Part shown: in pieces, positions 1 through 11,100 of the stretch | How positions within the stretch are numbered: position 1 is the first letter of the stretch | Layout of the letters: every line of letters begins with the position of its first letter | Origin: CAVQEK01 sp963711495 | Lineage (GTDB): Bacteria; Bacteroidota; Bacteroidia; Cytophagales; Cyclobacteriaceae | Direction: 5' to 3' | NCBI GenBank assembly: GCA_963711495.1 | Contig: CAVQEK010000005.1 | Location: forward strand, 248,001 to 312,000 | DNA: 64,000 nt | Program-made: the position numbers and the translations under genes | Notes under the pieces: generated by a model | Seen by the model: only the letters and a program-made list of their open reading frames with translations | The model's database searches: none | What the model was told of the DNA's origin: nothing

Positions 1-1758
1 ATTGCTGTAGAGATAAGGGATAAGACGATAGCGCAACTGGTCATATCGCTTGAATATCTCGAAAGCTTCCTCACCATAATTCCAGGGTTCCTTATAACCC
101 GGATGGTCCATGCCAAAAATATGGGCGACAGGACTGAGCAGTCCAAATTCCGTCCAGCGGATATAGAGTTCCGGGTCAGCTTCATGCTCAAAGCCTCCCA
201 TGCAATGCGCCCAATATCCGACGCCCGAAAGGCTGATATTTAATCCTGCTTTGATCACCGGGGCAAAATATTGCCACTCACTGGGCCAGTCACCGGCAAA
301 AATGAAAGGATAACGTTGAATGCCGGCATAACCTTCCCGGGTATGGTTCATTCCGCGAATGCCATTGTACTGCTGGAATTTTTCGTAGGGCGCTTTGGCG
401 TAAGCAATGGGGAAAAGATTGTGCAGGCGAGCGATATCTTTTCCAGTCGGGCCTACTTTGTCACTTTCATTGGCTCTTGCTCCAAAGGCGCTGCCTTCAT
501 CCGTTTTCAGGAATTTGGCGCCAATGGAAGCCACCTTCATCACCCCATTGTTCCACCACCAATCCACTGCTTTTGGATCAAAGAAATTTACAAATTCGCC
601 TGGGTTGTCTTTCTCAGGATACGTATAGCCTTTTGCCCTGGCAGAATCGAGAAGTTTCAGGGTTTTGCCGTTGTCGAATCTCGGCCTGATGTGCAACCCC
701 ACCATTTTGTAGTTCATGGCATACAGGCTGTCAAACATTCCCTTGGGGTTTTTGAAGGTGCTACGCCATTCAAAAGTGGTAGCGCCTTTTCCTCCGGTAT
801 CGCCAAAAATGCGCCAGGTGGAATCGAGGTGAAGGACATCTGCCGGAACTTCTTTCTGCCGGAATTTTCTGCCCAGATCGATTACATATTGATCGGATGT
901 TAATTCTTCGTATCCCCAGGTTCCACCGCTGTACGTTCCGACATGCAGCCCCAAAGCAAATTCCGGCAACAACGGCGACCGTCCCGTCAATTCGGTGTAC
1001 TGCTCCATAATGGTGTGAAATCCAGGGCCATAAATGAAGTAGTAATCCATTGCCCCACCTTCCGCTGCAAATGAGTATTGAGTCGGATCGGCACTGCCCA
1101 TGTCCCAGGTGGTCGGATAAGCATTGTGGAAAAAGATGCCATATCCTTCTGTGCTCATGAAAAAGGGAACCGGACAGTAATTGGCCTTAAGAATATTATA
1201 CGCCCCAATAATATGCGGCATCCCTTCACCCCTGCCCACATTAAGTTTCAGCTTTTTGCCCCTTCTGTCCAGGAAATCCATCCTTTCGCCAAAGCCAAAA
1301 AAATGCTCGCCGGTCATCAATTTTTTTAAACACATAACCGAATTATCTTCTTTGTACATACCGCCTTTGCCGCTGTTTAAAACTTCGGAATTCAGCAGTT
1401 GACCATCGCTGGCGTAAATCCGGATGCTAAATGGTGCTTTATTAATATGAATTGATAATTGATCGGTAGATAGCAGAAAATGGTCTCCCTCATCGCTGGT
1501 TTTAATGTCCACCCTGGGCCAATCATATTTTGCCACCATCCATTGTTCCGGCGGATCAAAAGTTTTGTCCCAACTGGCCCTGATCCTTACCATTGACGGA
1601 GTACAGAATTCGATCCTTAATTCGGCATTTTGGTCGGTTAAACTGACGGTATTGCCTTCTGTTTTAAATCCGGACTGATAATCGCCAACACCGGTTTGGG
1701 AAAATCCATTAAATACAATGAATAGGAGTATTCCTGATAACAGACATAATATCTTCAT
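1..1758 (-). CDS. GH31 family glycoside hydrolase, secreted (C-terminus beyond window)
   Basis: Open for 586 codons from the ATG at 1758 to the window edge, so the C-terminus is missing. Residues 1-20 form a Sec signal peptide ending FNGFSQ. An N-terminal beta-sandwich (about 25-260) is followed by the GH31 TIM barrel. The nucleophile is read as Asp420 in LKTDEG, the same KTD context as in YicI-type alpha-xylosidases, and the acid/base as Asp490 in FAGDWPSEW. GH31 enzymes remove alpha-xylosyl, alpha-glucosyl or sometimes alpha-galactosyl residues with retention of configuration. Specificity cannot be fixed from sequence, but the YicI-like barrel and a neighbouring fucosidase and beta-galactosidase-like enzyme would fit side-chain trimming of a branched glycan. 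It is the third enzyme gene after susD in the same direction. Family assignment is firm; substrate is inference. Confidence 0.9.
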   Translation of the reverse strand, partial: MKILCLLSGILLFIVFNGFSQTGVGDYQSGFKTEGNTVSLTDQNAELRIEFCTPSMVRIRASWDKTFDPPEQWMVAKYDWPRVDIKTSDEGDHFLLSTDQLSIHINKAPFSIRIYASDGQLLNSEVLNSGKGGMYKEDNSVMCLKKLMTGEHFFGFGERMDFLDRRGKKLKLNVGRGEGMPHIIGAYNILKANYCPVPFFMSTEGYGIFFHNAYPTTWDMGSADPTQYSFAAEGGAMDYYFIYGPGFHTIMEQYTELTGRSPLLPEFALGLHVGTYSGGTWGYEELTSDQYVIDLGRKFRQKEVPADVLHLDSTWRIFGDTGGKGATTFEWRSTFKNPKGMFDSLYAMNYKMVGLHIRPRFDNGKTLKLLDSARAKGYTYPEKDNPGEFVNFFDPKAVDWWWNNGVMKVASIGAKFLKTDEGSAFGARANESDKVGPTGKDIARLHNLFPIAYAKAPYEKFQQYNGIRGMNHTREGYAGIQRYPFIFAGDWPSEWQYFAPVIKAGLNISLSGVGYWAHCMGGFEHEADPELYIRWTEFGLLSPVAHIFGMDHPGYKEPWNYGEEAFEIFKRYDQLRYRLIPYLYSN

Positions 1759-1892
1759 CTTCAATTTAATTTTAAATTACTCGCAAAACCCACATTTGAA
1801 TTATTGCAATCCAATAGTCTTTAGTTCGTAAATCCGAGTTCCCTTTTTTGAACATAATCAAGGCTAAAGCCATAAAACATTTCACATTTTTT

Positions 1893-1926
1893 CCGCGGGT
1901 CCCATAAAGCTTTCGGGGCCACGCGG
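1893..1926. other. GC-rich hairpin between GH2 and GH31 genes
   Basis: CCGCG at 1893-1897 pairs with CGCGG at 1922-1926, and GGTCCC at 1898-1903 pairs with GGGGCC at 1915-1920 (one G-T wobble, one bulged A at 1921), leaving an 11-base loop. It lies in the 211-base gap after the GH2 stop and before the GH31 start. Neither strand has a T-run after the stem, so it is not a typical intrinsic terminator. It could be an RNA-stabilising or processing structure between two operon genes. Confidence 0.4.
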
Positions 1927-1969
1927 CAATTCAGTAATTTGATTTAACTTGTTTCACTTTCACTATACC

Positions 1970-4825
1970 TCATTTCTTCGACATCCCATCTTGAGTAGCA
2001 TTCTCGGGGAACCCAAAATAAAAATATACGGTCCTTTTGATGGTACCGTGTACTTCGTTCATGTGGCTTGCCGGACCCAGGTCCTCAGGGTTTTTATCGG
2101 TATTAAATGCCAGCATGCTGCCAATGGGCGGAATATTATCCAGCAATGAAATGTCACCCGGCGGCAATTTCGGATATGGATCAGGACCGGGAAGGCCATA
2201 GAAATCAAACAACCGTACAAACAGGTTTTTCTCTCCGGCCACCACAAGAAATTTGCCTTCCGCCGTGTTCAACTCCAGCCAGGAGACGTTGGGATAATAA
2301 CCCTTAAATTCCGGATAAAACCAGGGGTAACTTCCGGTTTGTGTGTCATTATAGGCCTTCTCCCATACATTGACGGTTGCGCACTGCATTCGGTTTTTCC
2401 ATACCCGTACCGGTCCGCCGCCCAGCCATTTCGCACCCAACACATAGCCTTCAGGATAATTAAAACTGATGCCGGTAAAATTATAATTTCCGTCCAGCGT
2501 ATAGGTATAGTCCAGTTCAAGCCAGCCACTTTTGTACATGGTCCATCGTGCATAATCCAGCCCGCCATCATATTTCACTTCAAGGGTGTGGCCATCGTTC
2601 GATTCATGGTGGGAAAAGGAAGTTACGGAAGTCTTGCCGTTACAGAATAACGGTCCTCCGCCAAATGACAATGATTTGCTGAAATCATTTTTCAATTCCA
2701 TGATCTGGCCATTGTTCTTGTTCCATGAAACAGTAATCCCATTGGCTTTCATGGTAAAGCTACTGTCCGTCTCCGTCACTTCTACAGGTTTATCGCCTGC
2801 GAATGATATAATCTGGTTATTGATATCCACATTATTTCTGATCTTCCAGTTCCAGGTATATAATTCCCTGCCATGCGGATCCATTGCCGTCAACAATAGG
2901 GCGTCATACGCTCGCCAGTTTGCAGGTAATTGCAGGTGCAATGTGCCCTGCTCACCTGGTTTAAGCGCCGGGCCATCAATGGTTTTCTCCTCCTGAACAT
3001 CATAACCGGGAATATCATTGAAAGGCAAATGAAAATTCACAAGCGCCCACTTAAATGAACACTGATGGAGGTTGGTAAAAAAGTAACGATTTTCCATGGG
3101 GATGTCGCCAGAAAAGTCTTTCCCCAGAGAATCAAGCACAATGTACACCGGAGAATAAATTTCCTTAATCGCATAAATACTGCCTTCTTTCTCACGATGC
3201 GGGCCGAGTATGCCGTCTGGCGCGTTGATCCTGTTCACATCGATCATGCCGCCCAGGTCAGTCCTCACAATACCCTCATCGAGCATGGCCCAGATAAAGC
3301 CGCCACCAGACCGTTTGGAGTGCCACATCAGTTCCCAAAAATCGCCCAACGCTGCTCCGCCGCCTCCATCACTCTGGGAATGGAGGAATTCTGTGGGCAT
3401 GTAAATAAGTGAATCTTCCAGTATTTTTTGCGTGCTGTAATAATTTTCGTAGTGATTGGTATCGATAAAATTAAATGCATTACCCGGCCTATGGTGAGGA
3501 TGAATAACGGGCCTGCCAGATGGATCGTATAATCCAAAATCATCATCGAGTTCTTTGTTGGTGCCACCCTCATTTCCATTGTCCCAGAAAATAATGGAAG
3601 GGTGATTTACATCCCTGACGACCATCTCCTTAACCAATTTTTCTCCTACCCGGGTATCATAGGCATTTTGCCATCCCGCCAGTTCGTCGAGTACGTAGAT
3701 GCCCAGTGAATCGCATATATCCAAAAAATCCTGATCCGGCGGATAATGCGAGCATCTGACCGCGTTCATGTTCATCTCTTTGATCAGCAGCGCATCCTTT
3801 AAACTTATTTGGCGGTTCAGCGTCCTCCCTGTTTCCGGCCAAAAACAATGTCTGTTCACGCCTTTCATTTTGACCTGCGTTCCATTAATGAAAATCCCTT
3901 CTCCGGGCCTGATCTCAATGGTGCGGAAGCCAAACTTTTGCGTCGTTTCGTAGCGTACTTCTTTTTGATCGAGCAACTGCACGTTCACTTTGTATAAATT
4001 CGGTGATTCGGAAGTCCAAAGTGATGGATTATCTACCTTACATTTAAGCGTCGCTTTTACATCTCCCTGGGTGACAGTACTCTTACATGTTGCAACCACA
4101 TTATTCACATCATCGAGTATTTGCGCATCCAACTCCAGGCCCTTTTTAATTCCATGGCAATAAGCATCCATGGTAAACGAACCATTTGCCCTGGCATTGA
4201 TCGCCACTCTTTCCACAAATTCTTCAGGATATGCTTCCAGGTATACCGGTCTGAAAATACCACCAAATATCCAGTAGTCTGCGTAACGTTCGGCCCGGTT
4301 AACAGCGTGATCGGCAGACATTTTACTTACATTCACCTCCAATTTATTGGGTTGGTCAAATTGCAGTTTACCTGTAATATTATATCTGAACCGGTAGAAA
4401 GCCCCCTGATGGATATCTCCGGCCGACTCACCGTTGATCAATACTTCCGTGTCGGTCATGGAACCTTCAAAAACCAGGTAAATCTGCTTATTCTTCCAAT
4501 CGGAAGGCACATTAAATTCATGCCGGTAAAGTCCCTTTTCATCGGCGAACCTGAATTTTCTGCCATAGGTCACGTAATCCCGGCCGTAATTATACGTGCC
4601 AAATCCCTGTTGCTCCCAGCAGGACGGCACCTGAATGGTTGTCCAGTAACCACTTTGGCGCCCGCCGGTACAATAGAAATCCCACGCTATGGTATGATCA
4701 CTTCCGGTGCCCGACAGATATTGTATTTGTCTTTTATTAAGATCAGCGGCAATTACAGCAGACGATAATATAATCAGCAGTAAAAAAGCTGAAAATCCCC
4801 GAATCAAATGTCTCATTATACCCAT
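1970..4825 (-). CDS. GH2 family glycoside hydrolase (beta-galactosidase-like), secreted
   Basis: 951 residues. A signal peptide covers about residues 1-26 (LLLIILSSAVIAA); the ATG at 4816 (fourth codon) is an equally good start. Order of domains: sugar-binding jelly roll (about 30-200), immunoglobulin-like domain (200-300), TIM barrel (300-590), then beta-sandwich domains resembling the small and large C-terminal domains of beta-galactosidases. The GH2 signature is clear: RCSHYPPD near 357, acid/base Glu419 in DNGNEGG and nucleophile Glu479 in MPTEF. GH2 enzymes remove beta-galactosyl, beta-glucuronyl or beta-mannosyl ends; the RCSHYPP and long C-terminus favour a galactosidase, but this is not certain. 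It follows GH29 by 114 bases in the first PUL and acts in the periplasm or at the outer membrane. Confidence 0.9.
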   Translation of the reverse strand: MGIMRHLIRGFSAFLLLIILSSAVIAADLNKRQIQYLSGTGSDHTIAWDFYCTGGRQSGYWTTIQVPSCWEQQGFGTYNYGRDYVTYGRKFRFADEKGLYRHEFNVPSDWKNKQIYLVFEGSMTDTEVLINGESAGDIHQGAFYRFRYNITGKLQFDQPNKLEVNVSKMSADHAVNRAERYADYWIFGGIFRPVYLEAYPEEFVERVAINARANGSFTMDAYCHGIKKGLELDAQILDDVNNVVATCKSTVTQGDVKATLKCKVDNPSLWTSESPNLYKVNVQLLDQKEVRYETTQKFGFRTIEIRPGEGIFINGTQVKMKGVNRHCFWPETGRTLNRQISLKDALLIKEMNMNAVRCSHYPPDQDFLDICDSLGIYVLDELAGWQNAYDTRVGEKLVKEMVVRDVNHPSIIFWDNGNEGGTNKELDDDFGLYDPSGRPVIHPHHRPGNAFNFIDTNHYENYYSTQKILEDSLIYMPTEFLHSQSDGGGGAALGDFWELMWHSKRSGGGFIWAMLDEGIVRTDLGGMIDVNRINAPDGILGPHREKEGSIYAIKEIYSPVYIVLDSLGKDFSGDIPMENRYFFTNLHQCSFKWALVNFHLPFNDIPGYDVQEEKTIDGPALKPGEQGTLHLQLPANWRAYDALLLTAMDPHGRELYTWNWKIRNNVDINNQIISFAGDKPVEVTETDSSFTMKANGITVSWNKNNGQIMELKNDFSKSLSFGGGPLFCNGKTSVTSFSHHESNDGHTLEVKYDGGLDYARWTMYKSGWLELDYTYTLDGNYNFTGISFNYPEGYVLGAKWLGGGPVRVWKNRMQCATVNVWEKAYNDTQTGSYPWFYPEFKGYYPNVSWLELNTAEGKFLVVAGEKNLFVRLFDFYGLPGPDPYPKLPPGDISLLDNIPPIGSMLAFNTDKNPEDLGPASHMNEVHGTIKRTVYFYFGFPENATQDGMSKK

Positions 4826-4939
4826 TGATGCTCAAAAATTAAAAGCCCATCCTGAAATTGAAATTTCATTAGTAAAGCAAGCCAAATGATCGCAATAGTT
4901 CCTGGCTTCATATGAAGACGGTGTGATCATTATCGCTGG

Positions 4940-6475
4940 TTATTCCTCCAATTCTAGTTTATAAATAATGGCCAGTTCACTGGGCGCTTTATCGGGGGTG
5001 TTCAATTTTAATCCCGAATCACCCTGATTCCACTTTATGGAAGTATCCGATCCTAAAAGACTTACCTTTTTAATTTTCAAAGATCCTCCCGGCCCTCCTT
5101 TGGCAAAAGCATGAACAGCCAACTTTTTATTAGCACCGGGCCAACCCAAAAAAATCATGTAAAGTGTTTTTCCATCTTTGCTCTGGGTAAAACGGATATT
5201 TTCCCAAGTGTATGGGGATTTGTTGTCCCTGTTATGCATTTCCACTTCAGGGCCTTCTCCAAAAACTTTCCAAGGCCGTGTCGCATAAATTCCCTCACCG
5301 TTTATATTGAACCAAGTACCAATCCCTTTTAAGATCGCGATGGTCTCATCATCAAATGTACCATCGGCCTTGGGAGGCACATTGAGCAAATAGTTTCCGT
5401 TTTTTGAAACCACGTCAATCATTTTATCAATGACAGCATCAGGATCTTTGTAAGCTGCTCCGGCAGTATAGCCCCAGGGACCAATACTGTCATCCGTCTG
5501 CCAGGGTTTTTCCCTGATGTCCCTCGATTTGCCCCTTTCTATATCTAAGGTAGCTATTCCCTCAAAATAAGGTGCCCGTTTGGGCCCTTTATCTCCCTTA
5601 TGGGTAATAACACCTTCCTGATTTCCGCTATGCCAGGCCATATTTTGATTATAAAAATGCGCCAAGAAGCGCATTCCTGTTTTGCCATTATCTTCTCCAG
5701 CAAAAGGCACGGCACTGTCGAGATAAACAAAATCCGGTTTATAATTATCCACCAATTCGGCAATCCGAACATACCAGTATTCACGCCACATTAACGGCGG
5801 GTTTTCGGTATCCGCGCGGTTGTCATCATAATATTTCAGCAGATAAAGATCCTGATATTTCGGATCATTACCATCATAAGGCACGCCGTTATAAGGGCCG
5901 GCAGTGTCAGCGCCGTGGCTGGGCTGTATCCAGGACAACGAACGGCCAAAATGAGTGGTAACGCCAAAACGCAAGCCGTGCTTTAGCGTAGCGTCTTTCA
6001 GCATTTTAATGATATCCATTTTAGGGCCCATATTGACGGAATTGAATTTCTGGTATTTTGAATCCCACAAAGCAAAGCCGTCATGGTGCGCGGCGCAGGG
6101 AGTAAAATATTTTGCTCCAGCTTCTTTAAACAAAGTGAGCCAGGCATCCGGATCGAAGTGATCGGCCTTCCAAAGGGGAATAAGATCTTTGTAGCCAAAT
6201 TTACTGGGATGGCCGTACTTTTTTAGGTGGTAATTGTAAACATCACTTCCCTCCTGGTACATTTCCCTGGCGTACCACTCTCCGTCTTCTGCGACAGAGT
6301 AAACACCCCAATGAACGTAGATGCCAAATTTGGCGTCCCTAAACCACTCGGGACATGTATAGTTTTGAAGTGAATTTACATTGGGTTCAAACTTTTTTGA
6401 CTGGTCAACATTTTTATCCTGGGCAAATAATTGAGTGCTAAAACATAAAATGATCAAAAGTGTATATCGCATCAT
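4940..6475 (-). CDS. GH29 alpha-L-fucosidase, secreted
   Basis: 511 residues with a signal peptide ending STQLFAQ (residues 1-19). The start is the first of two consecutive ATG codons. The GH29 barrel is easily read: WFRDAKFGIYVHWGVYS near 44-60, the fucose-binding pair in AAHHDGF (His130-His131), GRSLSW, and nucleophile Asp253 in PDFVYLDSAVPF. Later, the KNGNYLLNVPPKADG stretch is typical of the end of the family's catalytic domain. A short C-terminal beta domain follows. The enzyme hydrolyses terminal alpha-L-fucose with retention. It is the first enzyme gene after susCD, separated from susD by a hairpin terminator-like structure, and indicates that the glycan bound by this SusCD pair carries fucose. 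Confidence 0.95.
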   Translation of the reverse strand: MMRYTLLIILCFSTQLFAQDKNVDQSKKFEPNVNSLQNYTCPEWFRDAKFGIYVHWGVYSVAEDGEWYAREMYQEGSDVYNYHLKKYGHPSKFGYKDLIPLWKADHFDPDAWLTLFKEAGAKYFTPCAAHHDGFALWDSKYQKFNSVNMGPKMDIIKMLKDATLKHGLRFGVTTHFGRSLSWIQPSHGADTAGPYNGVPYDGNDPKYQDLYLLKYYDDNRADTENPPLMWREYWYVRIAELVDNYKPDFVYLDSAVPFAGEDNGKTGMRFLAHFYNQNMAWHSGNQEGVITHKGDKGPKRAPYFEGIATLDIERGKSRDIREKPWQTDDSIGPWGYTAGAAYKDPDAVIDKMIDVVSKNGNYLLNVPPKADGTFDDETIAILKGIGTWFNINGEGIYATRPWKVFGEGPEVEMHNRDNKSPYTWENIRFTQSKDGKTLYMIFLGWPGANKKLAVHAFAKGGPGGSLKIKKVSLLGSDTSIKWNQGDSGLKLNTPDKAPSELAIIYKLELEE

Positions 6476-6552
6476 GGTTTAAGCATGAAAGGTTTTACAG
6501 CATCAATTGGAAAGAAGTCTTCCGATTGTAAAACTTCATTAAATGCCAGTAT

Positions 6553-6584
6553 AAAAAAGGCTGCCCATAAAAGAACAGCCTTTT
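6553..6584 (-). terminator. hairpin with T-run downstream of susD (first PUL)
   Basis: AAAAGGCTG (6555-6563) pairs perfectly with CAGCCTTTT (6576-6584) around a 12-base loop. Read on the minus strand, the stem is followed by a run of six T. It lies directly after the susD stop and before the GH29 start, so it can act as a partial terminator that lowers enzyme expression relative to susCD. Confidence 0.7.
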
Positions 6585-6602
6585 ATCTAATTTAAAATAA
6601 TT

Positions 6603-8135
6603 TCAATAACCGGGATTTTGATCGTATAATCCTTCTTTTACCTCAAGCTGACTTTGATTGATCGGGTAAATAATATCGTTGGCTTCTATTCCGGATATTT
6701 TGTTGGCATTATCATCTTGCATCTCCCAGGCGTTCATCACATCCAGCACTTTTCCCGTCCGAACAAGATCGTGCCATCTCAATCCTTCCCCAATAAATTC
6801 TTTCCTTCTTTCTTCCAGCAACATATCCATATCAACACTGGAGACATCACCCAGTCCTGCCCTTTCCCTAACCATATTTACAATATTATCTACTTCCCCT
6901 TGGTCTCCACCAGTTTGCAATAAAGCTTCTGCCTTCATAAGTAACACATCGGTATATCGGATAACCGGAATGTTAATGCCCCAGTTAAACCGGTCTGCCG
7001 GAAGATACTGAGGGTCCAAACTCAGAAATTTTACATACTGCGGATTCACATTGGTATTGCCGTTTTCATCGATATAACTTCTCAAAATGGAAGCGTCATC
7101 CCGCACATCATTGGGCTCGAAAGAAGCCAACAATTGATCCGACGGGTTGATGGGGCTGTCACCGGGAACTCCCCCGGCAAAGGGCAGATTTATTTTTGCA
7201 TAACTTTCATGATACATTAGGGTGGGCAGAAGGGTCCCGATTCCCCTGTCCCCTGTTGCCCCATCATCGATGGCCTGAAGTGCAAAAACAATGTCCCCGT
7301 TACTTTCATTGCCATAGTTGAAAATAGAGGCATAGTCATTAACCCACTGGAACTGGTTGCTGCCGATCACTTCATTGAGTAAATCCAGTGCCTCGCTATA
7401 TTTTCCTGCATCCATACCAGGCCCTTCAATACCATAAGTAGGTCCGGACATCGTTAAGTATACACTTGCCAGCAATGCCTTTGCCGCCAACGATGTCGCT
7501 TTGCCTGGCATCGTGTAGGAAGCCGGTAGTTTGTTGCCTGCGTCTTGCAAGTCAGACACGATCAGTGCATAAACATCAGCCACAGGAGCTCTGGGGATGT
7601 CCAGTGCTTCAGAAGGCGTTAACACGTGGTCAAAAACCGGTACTTTGCCAAAATAACGCACAAGATCAAAATAGTACAATGCCCGGATAAATTCTGCCTC
7701 ACCGATCATCCTGTTCCGAGTATCATCGTCTGGCACAAGGTCTGCATTGATCTTATCCAAAACCGTGTTTGCAAGATAAATCCCTCTGAACGAGTCGTCC
7801 CAGACATATCCTACAATGGTGTTGGTCGACAGCGTTTTATCAAAATTATTGATCGGATTCCAATCCCTTACTCCCGTACCGGGAGAATAGACATTATCAG
7901 ATCTTACTTCTGACAAATAAAACTGTGCGCTTGCGTAACTATGTTCCGAATTATGACTGTTATTAATTGAATAACTATTCAGTGAATTATATACACCATT
8001 GATGGCTTGTTCAAAATCTTCGGTATTTCTGTAGAAATTTGCGGCGCTCGAATTGGAAATAGGTGCCTGATTGAGTTGATCTTCACAAGCGCTACAAATG
8101 ATCACCGATAATATTATGATTATTAACTTCTTCAT
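6603..8135 (-). CDS. SusD/RagB family nutrient-binding outer membrane lipoprotein
   Basis: 510 residues. The N-terminus is a lipoprotein signal with the acylated cysteine at Cys17 (CSACED), so the protein is anchored in the outer membrane and lies as a lid over the SusC channel. The N-terminal SusD-like TPR region includes the family hallmarks NFYRNTEDFEQAINGVYN, RFIRALYYFDLVRYFG-type helix (EFIRALYYFDLVRYFG) and VPVFDHVLTPSEALDIPRAP. The C-terminal RagB region holds VIRYTDVLLMKAEALLQTG and LLEERRKEFIGEGLRWHDLVRTG. It ends in the usual IYPINQSQLEVKEGLYDQNPGY-like tail. It is 20 bases downstream of susC and must work with it to capture oligosaccharides released at the surface. Confidence 0.97.
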   Translation of the reverse strand: MKKLIIIILSVIICSACEDQLNQAPISNSSAANFYRNTEDFEQAINGVYNSLNSYSINNSHNSEHSYASAQFYLSEVRSDNVYSPGTGVRDWNPINNFDKTLSTNTIVGYVWDDSFRGIYLANTVLDKINADLVPDDDTRNRMIGEAEFIRALYYFDLVRYFGKVPVFDHVLTPSEALDIPRAPVADVYALIVSDLQDAGNKLPASYTMPGKATSLAAKALLASVYLTMSGPTYGIEGPGMDAGKYSEALDLLNEVIGSNQFQWVNDYASIFNYGNESNGDIVFALQAIDDGATGDRGIGTLLPTLMYHESYAKINLPFAGGVPGDSPINPSDQLLASFEPNDVRDDASILRSYIDENGNTNVNPQYVKFLSLDPQYLPADRFNWGINIPVIRYTDVLLMKAEALLQTGGDQGEVDNIVNMVRERAGLGDVSSVDMDMLLEERRKEFIGEGLRWHDLVRTGKVLDVMNAWEMQDDNANKISGIEANDIIYPINQSQLEVKEGLYDQNPGY

Positions 8136-8155
8136 TTTCTGCGAATTTTTAAGGA

Positions 8156-11100
8156 TTAAAATTTGAGGTTAACGCCGAGAATCATTGACCGGGAAAGCGG
8201 AAATGCTCCATAATCGTCCCCGCTATTGTTTACCGCTTCCGGATTAAAACCACCGTCATACTTATCACCACCAAACCAATTTTCCGCAGTGATGTAAATT
8301 CTCGCTCCACGAACGACATTCGATTGGAAAAGCTTGCCCAGGTCGTATCCCAGCGTAATATTCCGTATTCTCCAATAGTCATTGGGATACAACCAATCTG
8401 TATTTTTGATCCTACCGAATGTTGATGGCGATTTGCGTTCTTTTCCGGCAACATCTGCGGCCGTCAGTTCCTGCCCTTCTACCCACATAACCCTGTTTCT
8501 TGCTTTGCCTAACATATTGTCAGTAGCTCCTTGTCCGGTGCGGTACATGGCGCGTCCAAATGTTGAATATATTACTCCTCCCCATTGTCCTTGGATTAAT
8601 ATGGACAAATCAAAACCTTTGTAATTAAAGCTGTTGGTAATCCCCCAGATATAATCAGGGTCCGGATGTCCGGAGTAAGTTCTGTCATTCGCATCAATGG
8701 TGCCATCATTGTTGATGTCCACATATTTCGGATCGCCGGCTTCCTCACTACCATAGGTTGGATATCCATTGGCAATATCATCTGAAGTCAGAAGCCCATC
8801 CTGCTGGACCACATATATGGTATACATCGGTTTGCCTACTTCGAGAATATTGTGTGTAATATCAAAAGCACCCCCTAAAATTGGTGTGTCGTTCGGACCT
8901 AGTTTCACTACTTCATTTGTGTTGTGGCTGAAATTGATCTGTGTGTTCCAACCTAGAACACCGGTTGTATTCCTCGTATTCAATTCAACTTCCCAGCCTT
9001 TGTTCAACACTTCACCAATGTTTGTGAGGGCGGTGCTGAACCCACTGGCCGTGGGCACTGGAATATTGAGTAATAAATCTACATTTCTTTTGGTGTAATA
9101 ATCAAAAGAAGCATAGATCCTGTTTTCCAAAATTCCGGCATCAAAACCGAAATCAAGGGTTCGTGAGGTCTCCCAACTTAAGTCGGGATTTGGAAAATTA
9201 TCAGGTACCTGACCATTCACCAGAGTGCCTCCATAGCTGTAATTCGCATAAATAAGTCGGGCAACCTGATCATAATCTCCTACTCCATTGTTTCCGGCCA
9301 ATCCCCAACTTGCACGCAATTTCAAATCGCTAATAAGAGACACATCCTGCATGAATTGCTCTTCTGACAATCTCCAACCGGCAGAAAAAGATGGAAATAC
9401 CCCCCATTTTGTATTATCTCCAAATTTGGAGGAGCCATCCCTTCGAATGCTAGCCTGGAAGAGATACTTATCTGCATAATTATACTGGGCTCTGCCGAAA
9501 TAAGAGATCAGCACATTTTTGCGTTCACTGGAAGTACCACTTGTACTGGAAGCTGCATTTAGTGTCGGCACATCGTCAGAAGCAAAACCTGTTCCACTGA
9601 TACTGAAATCATCAAATTTGAAAGTGCTGTAGGAATATCCCGCTAAAATATCCAGATTATGTTTTCCAAATGTTTTAACATAATTCAGGGTATTTTCATT
9701 GACAAAATTTATTCTTGTGTAACCGGATCTCGCACCACTGGCGGCTCTGTTGCGTGTAATGAAGGCCGGGGTAAACCGATAACTGTTGCTGTTGTGAATA
9801 TCGAAATTAACACTGGTTTTAAATCTTAAATCCTTCAGAATATTGATTTCAGCATATGCCGTACTGATGGCCCTGAAAGTCTTGGTGCTTCTGTCAACAT
9901 TCATGGCCTCGGCAATCGGACTAACCCTGGAAGTACCCCAGGCATAAGAAACATTATCACCAACATTGGTACCTAATGCACCTGTTGATGATTCAACCAC
10001 AGGATTCATACCCACAACAATATGAGTAAGGGCATCTTTTCCCTCCACGCCAGGATCTTCAAGAATGCTGTAGGATGGAGAAAGATTAAGACCAAATTTT
10101 ATCGCTTTCGATGGTTGAACCTCCACATTTGCCCTGGCGCTGTATTGCTGATAATTCACTCCGATAGCAATCCCTTCCTGATTTAAATAATCACCTGAGA
10201 CGTAATATTTTGTAATATCATTACCACCATTTGCAGATAATTGATAGCTCTGAACCAGCCCCTTCCTGAAAAATAAGTCCTGCCAGTCTACATAATCCAA
10301 TCCCGGATGTCCGGGTTCCAGCCAGCGCGGATCCCACATATATTGGGTGAGGTATTCATTCGGACCGATCTGATTGCCGGGATTCAGTGTATTGTAAAGC
10401 GTCCTTCTTTCATCATCTGTTTGACTTGAGGTAGCGCCCTTGCTGCCATAGTCCCTCACCCAAAAATAATTCTCATGTTCGATCCATCGGTCTACATATT
10501 CCTGGGAAGATAAGACATCAAGTTTTTTTACTGTTTCATTCCATCCAACATAAGAGTTAAAACTGATCTGAGGTTTACCTGTTTTTCCTTGTTTGGTAGT
10601 GATGAGTACGACTCCATTTGAACCTCTTGAACCATATATTGATGCTGAGGCTGCATCTTTCAAAACCTGGATTGATTCTATATCATCAGGGTTGAGGTTG
10701 GTTAGCGGATTCCCGTTGTCAAATCCTCCGCTACTAGTTTGTGGCGATACTTCTAATGGAAATCCATCGACCACATATAAAGGTTCATTATTTGCGCTGA
10801 TTGAACCCGTACCCCTCACCTGAATGCTAAAACCTCTACCCGGGATACCACTGGTTTGTTTTACCCGCACTCCGGACATTTGTCCCACCAATGCCTGGTC
10901 CACTCGGTTAATGGGTCTTTCATTGAGTTTTTCGGCATCCATGGTAGCAATCGATCCGGTGATGTCCGTTTTTTTCTGGGTTCCATATCCAATTACCACG
11001 ATTTCCTGTAACGATTGAACGTCCGGGGCCAAACTAATATTTATTACTGATTGTTCACCTACGGTTACTTCCTTGGTGACAAAACCCACCGAACTAAAAC

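Noticed and set aside
271..1402. Several plus-strand open frames of 70-210 codons
   Set aside because: They are antisense to the GH31 reading frame, which has a signal peptide and both catalytic motifs; the plus-strand frames have no recognisable domain.
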